From NCBI RefSeq assembly GCF_041052385.1, contig NZ_CP163439.1, forward strand, positions 10,529,001-10,593,000: a DNA stretch of 64,000 nucleotides. Direction: 5' to 3'. The notes beneath the pieces are model-generated. The model was given only the letters and a program-made list of their open reading frames with translations. It made no database searches and was not told where the DNA came from. The stretch's first letter is position 1, and each line of letters opens with the position of its first letter. Positions 17,567-25,317 of this stretch are shown in pieces. Both the position numbers and the translations under genes were made by a program. The DNA is from Streptomyces sp. R28 (GTDB taxonomy: Bacteria > Actinomycetota > Actinomycetes > Streptomycetales > Streptomycetaceae).

Positions 17567-18064
17567 TCACGTCAGCGGCACCAGCACGCCGACCGTCTTG
17601 CCGCCCTCCCGGCGGCGCTCGATGAGGATCTCGCGGGACAGGCGGATGATCAGCGGCCATCCGTATCCGCTGCCTTCGTGCGTGCGGGGCAAGGTGCCGG
17701 GCCCGTAGGCGGCGGACGGCACGGCGTCGCTGTAGTCGTGCACGCTCAGCTTCACCCCCTCGGGAAGCAGGGCCAACTCGAACCCCGCGAGGCCACCACC
17801 GTGCCGGATGGCGTTGGTGACGAGTTCCGACACGACCAGCAGGAGGTCCATGACGGCTCTCTCACTCGCCGGGCCGGACGGGGCACGCCAGTGCTCGGCC
17901 ACGACCGATCGCACATAACTGCGCGCTGTCGCCGCACTGGTGATCGGGATCGACCGCCCACGCGCCGTCCCGCTGCTCCCGGCCGGAGGGCGCTCCGCCG
18001 GCTTCACGATCGCTCGTTCGCTGCCTGCGGGATGCTCGTCGCTCCCCGAGCATCGCAGGCGCAT
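17567..18064 (-). CDS. HATPase anti-sigma factor (RsbW-like), 165 aa
   Basis: GHKL ATPase domain with N-box LVVSELVTNAIRHGGG and lid GSGYGWPLIIRL, preceded by about 40 basic, Pro/Ser-rich residues that may be partly untranslated; GTG codons near residue 20 are possible starts because no ribosome-binding site precedes 18064. Convergent with the anti-sigma gene at 17062. Confidence 0.85.
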   Translation of the reverse strand: MRLRCSGSDEHPAGSERAIVKPAERPPAGSSGTARGRSIPITSAATARSYVRSVVAEHWRAPSGPASERAVMDLLLVVSELVTNAIRHGGGLAGFELALLPEGVKLSVHDYSDAVPSAAYGPGTLPRTHEGSGYGWPLIIRLSREILIERRREGGKTVGVLVPLT

Positions 18065-18154
18065 ACCAAGAGCACTGCGGCTTGTGTCACTTCACCATTC
18101 CTCGCACGCTGTCGTCTCCGCTCCTCGTCGTCCGTCTGCGTCCATGCGGTTCGG

Positions 18155-18526
18155 CTACCCGCTCGCGCCCGAACCATGGGGCAGAGCGGCGTAATACGCA
18201 CCGACGGCGGACAGATACCCGGGATCGAGGGTCTCGCGGTCGGTCTCGAAGCGGGGAGCCGCCTTGGCCTCTGCCCGGGTGCACCCCACGGTGACCACCC
18301 GGGTCTCCATGTCGACGCCGGTGACCGTGCCCGCGGGTATCAGCAGGCTTCTGCCGAACACCCATGCGCCCGTGTCGACGATCAGGTGCCGCAGGGGAGT
18401 GTCGTCGGCCTGGCGGTCCACATGGCCGACGACCCCGTCGGTCGCCTCGACCGTGAACCCTGTGAGCGTCCGCCCCTCCTGGTGGCCGCTTCCGGGCGGG
18501 TACGACCAGATTCTGTCGGTGCTCAC
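18155..18526 (-). CDS. PRC-barrel domain protein, 123 aa
   Basis: PRC-barrel-like beta domain: GRTLTGFTVEATDGVVGHVD, then HLIVDTGAWVFGRSLLIPAGTV. These small domains occur in stress and RNA-processing proteins; many Streptomyces copies sit in stress-response loci. GTG at 18526 follows GAAGGAAGCGAT. Lies within the sigma/anti-sigma cluster on the same strand as the sigma gene upstream. Confidence 0.85.
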   Translation of the reverse strand: MSTDRIWSYPPGSGHQEGRTLTGFTVEATDGVVGHVDRQADDTPLRHLIVDTGAWVFGRSLLIPAGTVTGVDMETRVVTVGCTRAEAKAAPRFETDRETLDPGYLSAVGAYYAALPHGSGASG

Positions 18527-18562
18527 ATCGCTTCCTTCTTCCTGTCGACGTCGCTTCCTTCT

Positions 18563-18652
18563 GTGCTCGTGGCCGTCGGGACGGCTCTTTGCGCGCTCGT
18601 GGCCCTCGGGACAGCTCGCTCTGTGCTGCCGTGGCTGGCGCGACAGCCTGCC
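18563..18652. repeat. three imperfect 30-bp tandem repeats
   Basis: Units begin at 18563, 18593 and 18623 (GTGCTCGTGGCC... / GCGCTCGTGGCC... / GTGCTGCCGTGG...). The first two are close; the third is more diverged. They fill the gap between the sigma-factor stop and the PRC-barrel start. Confidence 0.6.
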
Positions 18653-18676
18653 TTGACCCGGACCCGTCGCCTCACC

Positions 18677-19516
18677 TCAGCGCCCCGGCTCCGCCCCCCG
18701 GTCGAGGGCTTCGTCCCGCACCCGCGCGCAGCACCGGCTGATGATCCGGGAGACATGCATCTGGGAGATGCCCAGGCGATCGGCGATGCGGCTTTGCGTC
18801 ATGTCCTCGAAGAAGCGCATGTACAAGATGGCGCGCTCACGCTCGGGCAGGCGTCGCAGCCCCTCCTTCGCCGCCTCCCGGTCGACGACGACGTCGTACG
18901 CCTCGTCGCAGCTGCCGATCGTGTCGGCGAGGCTGAAGCCGTCGTCGCTCGAGGACATCTCGGCGTCGAGGGACAGCGTGCTGAAGCTCTCCAGGGCCTC
19001 CAGCCCCGCGTTGACCTCCTCCTCGGTGAGCCCCGTGTGGGCGGCGATCTCGGCGACCGAGGGGGTGGAGCCGGCGGCGGTCTCGGCGAGGTCGCGGCGC
19101 GCGAACCGCACCTTGTTACGCAGCTCTTGGACGCGCCGGGGAACCCGCAGGGCCCACATCCGGTCGCGGAAGTGCCGCTTGATCTCACCGGTGATGGTGG
19201 GCACGGCGTAGCTCTCGAAGGCTCCTCGTCCGGGCTCGAAGCGGTCTATCGCCTTCACCAGTCCGAGGGCCGCGACCTGGCGCAGATCCTCCAGCGACTC
19301 CCCGCGGTTGCGGAATCGGCCGGCGATGCGGTGGGCCATGGGCAGCCACGCCTTGGTCAGTTCGTCGCGTACCGCGTCTCGTTCGGGGCCTTCGGGCAGA
19401 GCGGACAGGCGGGCGAAGTCGGCCGCGGTGTCGGGGGCGTCGTCGTGGACGCGTCCGCCGGACACGCGGGGGCGGGCGGCGAGGTCGGAACCATGTGCGG
19501 ACGTCTCAACCAGCAT
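18677..19516 (-). CDS. RNA polymerase sigma factor, sigma-B/F/G subfamily, 279 aa
   Basis: Start at ATG 19516 with CAGGAG upstream. Region 2 is clear (ESLEDLRQVAALGLVKAID, then TITGEIKRHFRDRMWALRVP), region 3 follows (RTPSVAEIAAHTGLTEEEV type), and region 4 holds the helix-turn-helix DRLGISQMHVSRIISRC. This is the stress/sporulation-type subfamily controlled by HATPase anti-sigma proteins. About 45 extra N-terminal residues are poorly conserved. A GTTT-N15-GGGCAT sequence at 19649-19673 is a possible sigma-B-type promoter. Confidence 0.92.
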   Translation of the reverse strand: MLVETSAHGSDLAARPRVSGGRVHDDAPDTAADFARLSALPEGPERDAVRDELTKAWLPMAHRIAGRFRNRGESLEDLRQVAALGLVKAIDRFEPGRGAFESYAVPTITGEIKRHFRDRMWALRVPRRVQELRNKVRFARRDLAETAAGSTPSVAEIAAHTGLTEEEVNAGLEALESFSTLSLDAEMSSSDDGFSLADTIGSCDEAYDVVVDREAAKEGLRRLPERERAILYMRFFEDMTQSRIADRLGISQMHVSRIISRCCARVRDEALDRGAEPGR

Positions 19517-19878
19517 GGGGAACAGCTCCTGAACGGCGTTCTCAGGGAATCTCCGTGGCAAACGGTGCAGGGGCACGGGGCACGAAGGCCCCGGATCGGT
19601 CACACCTGTAGCACCGGTGCGCCTCTGGTCCGAAGCACGAAATCCCGCATGCCCCACGACTGAGCACGCAAACGGCCGCGGACGCACGAGGGTCGAGAAA
19701 GGGACGGGCGCCCGCCGGGGACTTCCGCGGACGATGTGTCCGGAATCGACCCCGCCCAGGGGCGACTTCACGCCAGAACTCACCACCGTGCCGTGTTTCC
19801 GGTGTCGGAAGGGGAGTGAGCCGCGCGAGCCCGGGCACGCGGGGAAGGACAACTGGCTCCGGCGATCGGGAGGACGGC
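19517..19878. promoter_or_regulatory. divergent promoter region of two sigma-factor genes
   Basis: About 360 bases between two divergent sigma genes. On the minus strand GTTT (19670-19673) and GGGCAT (19649-19654) are separated by 15 bases, one mismatch from the sigma-B pattern GNNT-N14-16-GGGTAY. No equally good match faces the plus-strand gene. Confidence 0.4.
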
Positions 19879-20754
19879 ATGGCAGCCGTGACGGTGGCGC
19901 AGGCAACGGCCACGGCACAGGAGACGGTCACGACGGACGGGGCGGCGCTGCCGCTGATCGAGGATCCGACGAGGGTGAGGCCCCAGGACGCACGCGAGTT
20001 GTCGCGGCAGTTCTTCGACCGACTGGTCATGCTGGAAGAGGGCACGCGCGAACACCAGTACGTAGGCAACACGCTGATCGAGATCAACCTGTCGCTCGTG
20101 CGGTACGCCGCGTCGCGCTTCCGCGCCCGTGGGGACTCGCTGGAGGACGTCGTCCAGGTCGGCACCATCGGGCTGATCAAGGCCATCGACCGCTTCGAGG
20201 TGTCCCGGGAGGTCGAGTTCACGACGTTCGCCGTCCCGTACATCGTCGGTGAGATCAAGCGCTTCTTCCGCGACACGAGCTGGGCGGTCCATGTGCCGCG
20301 CCGGCTGCAGGAGGCGCGCGTGGAGCTGTCCAGGGCGACGGAGGAGCTCCGCTCCCGTCTGGGTCGCACGCCGACCACCCGCGAGCTCGCGCAGCTGATG
20401 TCGCTGTCGGAGGAGGAGGTGATCGAGGCCCGCAAGGCCGCGAACGGCTACCAGTCCGCCTCCCTCGACGCGGCCGTCACCTCCGACGCCGGGAACGGCG
20501 AGTCCGTCCTGGCCGACCTCCTCGGTGCGGAGGATCCGTCGCTCGAGCTCGTCGAGGACTTCCACTCGTTGGCACCCCTGATCGCCGGTCTCGACGAGCG
20601 TGAGCGCCGGATCATCCATCTGCGTTTCGTCGAGGAGCTCACCCAGGCGCAGATCGCCGATCGCATCGGCGTCTCCCAGATGCACGTCTCACGTCTCATC
20701 AGCCGCATCATCAAGCAGCTGCGCGCCGGGTTGCTGGAGCCTGGGGTGGCCTGA
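19879..20754 (+). CDS. RNA polymerase sigma factor, sigma-B/F/G subfamily, 291 aa
   Basis: ATG at 19879 is preceded by GGGAGGA. Region 2: LEDVVQVGTIGLIKAIDRFE and IVGEIKRFFRDTSWAVHVPR; region 3: GRTPTTRELAQLMSLSEEEV; region 4: TQAQIADRIGVSQMHVSRLI. It is clearly paralogous to the divergent sigma factor at 18677. Likely held inactive by one of the nearby HATPase proteins. Confidence 0.93.
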   Translation: MAAVTVAQATATAQETVTTDGAALPLIEDPTRVRPQDARELSRQFFDRLVMLEEGTREHQYVGNTLIEINLSLVRYAASRFRARGDSLEDVVQVGTIGLIKAIDRFEVSREVEFTTFAVPYIVGEIKRFFRDTSWAVHVPRRLQEARVELSRATEELRSRLGRTPTTRELAQLMSLSEEEVIEARKAANGYQSASLDAAVTSDAGNGESVLADLLGAEDPSLELVEDFHSLAPLIAGLDERERRIIHLRFVEELTQAQIADRIGVSQMHVSRLISRIIKQLRAGLLEPGVA

Positions 20755-20862
20755 GCGGTTCCGACGGGTTGGTTCGCTGTCACCTGCATCTGCTGCATCT
20801 GCATCGCGCCGGTCGGGTCGCCTGAGCGGTGTTGGCCGAGGGGCCGCGGCCGAATGGCCGTC

Positions 20863-20974
20863 GGCCTGTCCGGCTCGGCCTGTCCGGCTCGGCCTGTCCG
20901 GCTCGGCCTGTCCGGCTCGGCCTGTCCGGCTCGGCCTGTCCGGCTCGGCCTGTCCGGCTCGGCCCGTCCGGTCA
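20863..20974. repeat. 14-bp tandem repeat, 7 perfect copies plus one degenerate
   Basis: Unit GGCCTGTCCGGCTC repeats perfectly from 20863 to 20960; an eighth, altered copy (GGCCCGTCCGGTCA) ends at 20974 and supplies the stop codon of the convergent anti-sigma gene. No spacers, so not CRISPR. Lies between the sigma-factor stop and the anti-sigma stop. Confidence 0.95.
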
Positions 20975-21442
20975 GGTTCCGCCGAGCCGGTGTTGGCATT
21001 GTGCCGGCAGGGCGATCACCGCGGTGACGCGCTTGCCGCCGGCCGGAAGATCCGACACCAGCACGGTCCGGGACAGTCGGCACACGATCGGCCAGCCGCG
21101 GCCTCCGCAGCGGTGTCGTCCCTGACAGTCGACCGAGTCCACGGCGACCGGCCGACGCCGTTCCCGGTCGCTGACGGACAGGTACAGGTTCTGGCCGACG
21201 ACCTCGACATCGAAGTCGGTGACGCCGCCGCCGTGCAGCATCGCGTTGGTCGTCAGTTCCGATGCCACCAGCAACGCGTCCGAGAGTGTGTCCGGCCCGC
21301 ACGCGGTGCCGCGGGTGCGCGACTGTTCGGACAGGGCCCGCCGCACGGCTCCGCGTGCCTCGGCCGGACTCAGCGGTCCGTGGCGCACACGGCCCGCGGC
21401 CGCCGGGCTTTTGGTGGCGCCGGTCCGGTACTTCTCATTCAT
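20972..21442 (-). CDS. HATPase anti-sigma factor (RsbW-like), 156 aa
   Basis: ATG at 21442 with GGGAGCGAAAGG upstream is preferred over the longer frame. GHKL domain: LVASELTTNAMLHGGG (N-box) and GRGWPIVCRLSRTVLV (lid). The stop codon lies inside the last, degenerate copy of a 14-bp repeat, so loss of that change would extend the protein with a repetitive tail. Convergent with the sigma factor at 19879 and divergent from a STAS gene, which are natural partners. Confidence 0.9.
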   Translation of the reverse strand: MNEKYRTGATKSPAAAGRVRHGPLSPAEARGAVRRALSEQSRTRGTACGPDTLSDALLVASELTTNAMLHGGGVTDFDVEVVGQNLYLSVSDRERRRPVAVDSVDCQGRHRCGGRGWPIVCRLSRTVLVSDLPAGGKRVTAVIALPAQCQHRLGGT

Positions 21443-21522
21443 CCTTTCGCTCCCTGACCGAGGCAAGGGGTTCTCTCTCTTCGCGTGACCCGTCGACCGG
21501 CCGTCAAACCGCTCATCGGGCA

Positions 21523-21547
21523 GTGTGCTGGGGAGATTCGGGGGTAG
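21523..21547 (+). promoter_or_regulatory. sigma-B-type promoter upstream of STAS gene
   Basis: GTGT (21523-21526), 15-base spacer, GGGTAG (21542-21547): matches GNNT-N14-16-GGGTAY except the last base. It faces the STAS antagonist starting at 21677, giving a leader of about 120 bases. Confidence 0.55.
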
Positions 21548-21676
21548 GCGGGCGAACGCATCGACGGGCGGCCGACAGCGGCGCCTAGCCGGCGCGACAG
21601 GAGTGTGGCCCCGCGATGCATCAAATCCGTCTGTCGGGGCACCCGTCCCGATCGTCAGCGCCTATGGGAGGTACTT

Positions 21677-22078
21677 GTGTCCGTTGCCCAGAATCCCTTG
21701 TCGATCAAGGTGGAACTGCCCCGTGAGGACGCCGTGCTGCTCACGGTCGAGGGCGACCTGGACATGGATACAGCCACCGAGTTGCAGCATCACCTCGCCA
21801 ACCAGCTCCACCACGGCCGACGCCACTTCCTGCTCGACATCGCCGACGTTCCCTTCATGGACTCGTCCGGCATGAACATCATCCTGCGGGCCTACCAGGA
21901 GGTGCGGGAGATTCCGGGCGGTGTGTACGTCATCTCCCCGGCGCCCGCCGTCCGGCGGATCCTGGACCTCACCGGTGTCAGCATCACCGTGCCGATCGTG
22001 GGGAGTGCCGAGGAGGCGCTCGCGGTCGCGGATTCGGAGGCGGCGGACCCTGAACCGCCGGCCCCGACGGAGGGGTGA
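21677..22078 (+). CDS. STAS-domain anti-anti-sigma factor (RsbV-like), 133 aa
   Basis: GTG at 21677 follows GGGAGG at ideal spacing. STAS domain: LLTVEGDLDMDTATELQHH, then DIADVPFMDSSGMNIILRA, with the phosphorylatable serine in DSSG. The unphosphorylated protein binds an HATPase anti-sigma factor and releases sigma. The C-terminal 20 residues are acidic and proline-rich. A sigma-B-like promoter upstream would make a positive feedback loop. Confidence 0.92.
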   Translation: MSVAQNPLSIKVELPREDAVLLTVEGDLDMDTATELQHHLANQLHHGRRHFLLDIADVPFMDSSGMNIILRAYQEVREIPGGVYVISPAPAVRRILDLTGVSITVPIVGSAEEALAVADSEAADPEPPAPTEG

Positions 22079-22245
22079 AGGCCCTTCTCGGAAAGGCAGT
22101 TCATCGATCGCGAACCGCACTCACAGCGCTGACAGTTGCCGTTTGACAACTGTGGCCGTGGGGCAACAGAGTGAGCGAGTCAAGCGCGGGAGGGGTGTGG
22201 AACGTGCGGGTCAGCAACGACGACCTCCCGCGTCGTCGGCGGGAT

Positions 22246-22725
22246 TCAGGCGCTCCTGACATCGCAGGCTTCGTCGCCTTCATGGACCTCCGCGGACGCT
22301 GCGGCGCAGAACGCCTCCAGGCCTTCCAGCAGAGCGGTCCGCTTCGTGACGGGCATCTGCTCCAGCACGGACTGCAGGGCGGCTTCGCGTCGTGCGCGCA
22401 GCCCCGTCAGAAAGGACCGTCCGTGACGGCTCAGCCGCAGACGCAGTTCGCGGCGGCTGGAGGCGCTGGGCCCGCGTTCGACGAAGCCCGCCGCCTGGAG
22501 GCGGTCGCACAGCCGACTGGTCGAAGGCGGCGTGGAGCCGAGGGCCTCGGCGAGCATGCGCAGGTTGATGCCGTCGGTGTGTTCCAGGATGAACAGCACA
22601 CGGATCTGGGAGGCGGACACCGGCGCTGTCGAGGCCCGGCCCCACAAGACCTCCAGCAACTCGGCGGCCTCCGAGGTCACATGCGCCACCTCGACCGGCC
22701 GCGGATGCGAGTAGGAGGAAGTCAC
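22246..22725 (-). CDS. MarR-family transcriptional regulator, 159 aa
   Basis: Winged helix: ASQIRVLFILEHTDGINLRMLAEAL, then STSRLCDRLQAAGFVERG and the wing SASSRRELRLRLSRHG. GTG at 22725 is the longest start; its GGAGG is very close, so GTG codons slightly downstream are also possible. Regulates an unknown target; convergent with the STAS gene. Confidence 0.87.
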   Translation of the reverse strand: MTSSYSHPRPVEVAHVTSEAAELLEVLWGRASTAPVSASQIRVLFILEHTDGINLRMLAEALGSTPPSTSRLCDRLQAAGFVERGPSASSRRELRLRLSRHGRSFLTGLRARREAALQSVLEQMPVTKRTALLEGLEAFCAAASAEVHEGDEACDVRSA

Positions 22726-22880
22726 GCCTCCACTCTTTCAGGCTTCACGGACACTGTCAGCCCGCCGGTTCGGACTATACGCACAGAGCGGTAGATACGG
22801 ACAAGAGCGACCGATGGACGGCCTCCCCGACAGCGCGGGTCCGGCGCCGTCACCGTGACGAGAATGGCGTATCCGACATC

Positions 22881-23535
22881 GTGAACAGATTCGTGGCAGC
22901 CGAGCGGGCGCTTCGTTCCGTGGCCCCGTGCCGGCTGGTGGACGTGGCCCGCGAAGTACCGTGCCACGCCGACTCGGCGACGACCGCCCCACTCTTCCCG
23001 GGCGACTACGGCCTCGCCACGCCGCGGCAGCCCGTCCACCCGAATCCGAGCCCGCCCGAGTCCGCGCCGACGCACGGCACCCCTGCCTGCCGGGCCTTCG
23101 GATCCCAGGAACCGGTCACCGAGACGCTGCCCGACGGCCCGCTGCGCCTGCACCTGCACCTGCCGGTGACCGTCAGCGGCGACCGGCTCGGTGTGCCGGC
23201 CGCCACGATGCACCCAACCGAACAGGCCGAAAAGGCCGAACAGGCCGAGGAGTGCCGGGCCGAACCGGCCGACGCCACCAACGGCCTGGGCGAGGGCATC
23301 GAGGCCTCCCCCCTGACCAGCCCGAGCATCAACGCAGAGTGCCACGCACGGCGCGCGGACGTGCCCCTCGCGGACCGGGCCGCACTCGCCGACCGTGCCT
23401 CCCGCGCCCCCCACACCCAGTACCGCGGCACACCGTGGCCGAGGACGACGTACTCGTGGTCTGTCCCGGCGCGTTCGGGCCGGGTCAGACACCTTGACCG
23501 TGCCGTCCGGCGCTCCCCGTGCGATCGGGGCGGCG
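22881..23535 (+). pseudogene. decayed N-terminal part of a SpoIIE-type phosphatase
   Basis: A high-GC3 frame from 22881 reads AERALRSVAPCRLVDVAREV, DYGLATPRQPV, CRAFGSQEPV, DGPLRLHLHLPVTVSGDRLG. This matches, in order, the sensor-linker region that precedes PP2C domains in Streptomyces phosphatases (usual forms DYGL.VLQPV, GRAFGSQEP, LPVTVRGDRLGVL). After about residue 120 similarity fades to traces (ARRAD...), and no catalytic domain follows. Probably a truncated relic upstream of the Rsb operon. The exact end is uncertain. Confidence 0.5.
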
Positions 23536-23559
23536 CACACCGTATGAGGAGGGAAGCAC

Positions 23560-24458
23560 GTGCCGGAGCAGCAAGCGGCAGACGAACAGACCAACCCGGC
23601 CCAGGAGGTCGAGGGCTTCCTACGACGGCGCCGGGAGCAGATCGCCCAGCGTTGGGCCGACGCGGCGCTGCTGCGCACCGTGTTCACCGTCTCCCGGGAC
23701 GAAGCGGTGGAAGCCGGCCGGGCCATTGCCGAGGCGTTGGCCGCGGTGGCCGCCTCCGGGCGCCTGGAGGATTCGGAGGCGGACGGTTTCGCCGTCGTCC
23801 GGGAGCAGTTGGCGCGTACGGCGCATTCCCGGGCGCGTGCCGGCGCCACCATCGCGCAGATCTCGGCGGAGATGGACGCGCTGCGACCGCCCGTCACCGA
23901 CCTGCTGCTCGACGAGCTCACCGGCTCGCCCGCCGAGCACCTGCGGGAGTGCACGACGGCGCTGACCGTACTGATGGGCACCCTGCGCCTGGTCATGCTG
24001 GAGACCACGATGAACGCCGGGCAGGAGCTCATCAACCGTCAGCGGCTCGAACTGCTCGAAATCGCCACGCCGGTGATCAAGCTGTGGGAAGGCATCGTCG
24101 CCGTACCGCTGATCGGCACGCTCGACAGTGCCCGCAGCCAGGTGGTGATGGAGACGCTCCTGGACGCCGTCGTCGAGCAGCACGCCCGCTTCGCGATCCT
24201 GGACATCACCGGCGTGCCGACCGTCGACTCCCTGGTGGCGCAGCATCTGATGAAGACCGTGGCGGCGGCGCGGCTGATGGGAGCGGAGTGCATAGTCTCC
24301 GGGATCCGGCCGGCCATCGCGCAGACCATCGTCCACCTCGGCATCGACCTGAGTTCGGTGCTCACCCGCGCCAGTCTCGAGGACGCCTTGGGCTACGCCC
24401 TGCGGCAGCAGGGCCGCACATCGTGCCGAACTCCGCCTCGGCCGTGGAGGCCAGGTGA
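23560..24458 (+). CDS. RsbR-type stressosome sensor protein with C-terminal frameshift
   Basis: GTG at 23560 follows GAGGAGGG. The N-terminal globin-like RsbR domain (about residues 1-160) is followed by a STAS domain: DITGVPTVDSLVAQHLMKTV with Thr/Ser at the RsbT phosphorylation positions, then GIRPAIAQTIVHLGID. The frame then overruns the next gene to 24675, but one missing base near 24417-24420 restores TIVPNSASAVEAR and a stop at 24456-24458, which overlaps the RsbS start (GTGA). So the natural end is 24458. RsbR forms the stressosome shell with RsbS. Confidence 0.88.
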
Positions 24459-24877
24459 CCAGCGCGTCCACCTTCCCGTACGAAGGACACGTGCCCGTAC
24501 TGAGGCTCGGCGGGATCCTCCTCGTCACCCTCCAGGGCGACCTGTACGACAGCACGGCGGAACAACTGCGGCAGGACATCGGCGAGACCGTCTCCGACAG
24601 CGCGATCACCGGCGTGGTCATCGACCTCTCCGGTGTCGAGATCGTCGACTCCTTCATGGGCCGCGTGCTCAGTGACGTCGCGGCCATGACCCGGCTGCTG
24701 TCCGCACAGACCGTGGTGGCGGGGATGCGCCCGGCGGTGGCCATCACCCTGGTCGAACTCGGCCTGACCCTGCCGGGACTGCGCACCGCTCTCACCACCG
24801 AGGACGCCCTGCCCCTGCTCGGTTCCGAGGTGTCGGTCCTGCCCCGTGCCGGGCGCGGACGCCGGGAGCGCCCGTGA
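24455..24877 (+). CDS. RsbS-type stressosome scaffold (STAS), 140 aa
   Basis: A single STAS domain: LLVTLQGDLYDSTAEQL, DLSGVEIVDSFMGRVLSDV with the conserved phosphorylatable Ser in VDSF, and GMRPAVAITLVELGL, the RsbS-type signature. It overlaps the RsbR end by 4 bases and the RsbT start by 4 bases. RsbS packs with RsbR and sequesters RsbT until phosphorylated. Confidence 0.92.
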   Translation: MTSASTFPYEGHVPVLRLGGILLVTLQGDLYDSTAEQLRQDIGETVSDSAITGVVIDLSGVEIVDSFMGRVLSDVAAMTRLLSAQTVVAGMRPAVAITLVELGLTLPGLRTALTTEDALPLLGSEVSVLPRAGRGRRERP

Positions 24878-25317
24878 CCCACAGCACCGGCAGCGTCTCC
24901 GCCTGCCTGCCGATCCACTCGGACCTCGATCTGGTGCGGGTACGGCAGCATGTGCGGCAGATGACCGCCCACCTCGGGTTCGGTCTGGTCGAGCAGACCA
25001 AACTCGTCACCGCGGCCAGCGAGCTGGCCCGCAACGCCCTCGTCCACGGCGGCGGGGGCCAGATGGAGTGCACGCCGGTGACCAACGGCGGGACACAGGG
25101 ACTGCGCCTGGTCTTCAGCGACCACGGCCCCGGCATCGCGGACCTGGACCAGGCCCTGAGCGATGGCTACACGTCCGGTGAGGGACTGGGGATGGGGCTG
25201 GGCGGCGCCCGGCGTCTGGTCCACGATTTCTCCATCGACAGCCGCCGTGGCACCGGCACCACCGTGACGGTGACGTCCTGGATCTCCCGGCCGCCCCGCC
25301 CGCGCGAGGCGCCCTGA
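24874..25317 (+). CDS. RsbT-type switch serine/threonine kinase, 147 aa
   Basis: GHKL ATPase domain with N-box TAASELARNALVHGGGG, G1 FSDHGPGIADLDQAL and G2 GEGLGMGLGGARRLV, the RsbT arrangement. GTG at 24874 overlaps the RsbS stop (GTGA); the stop overlaps the RsbX start (TGATG). On stress it phosphorylates RsbR/RsbS, leaves the stressosome and activates RsbU. Confidence 0.92.
   Translation: MTHSTGSVSACLPIHSDLDLVRVRQHVRQMTAHLGFGLVEQTKLVTAASELARNALVHGGGGQMECTPVTNGGTQGLRLVFSDHGPGIADLDQALSDGYTSGEGLGMGLGGARRLVHDFSIDSRRGTGTTVTVTSWISRPPRPREAP

Noticed and set aside
19790..19815. Sigma-B promoter for the plus-strand sigma gene (GTGT...GGGAGT)
   Set aside because: The -10 box mismatches at key positions (GGGAGT for GGGTAY); not reported as a feature.
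20863..20960. CRISPR array
   Set aside because: Repeats are directly adjacent with no spacers and are too short.
22722..24035. 437-codon minus-strand frame
   Set aside because: Antisense to the phosphatase relic and RsbR; low-complexity Ser/Arg composition.
24459..24675. RsbR extended to 24675
   Set aside because: The tail is Arg/His-rich, overlaps RsbS and is explained by a one-base deletion.
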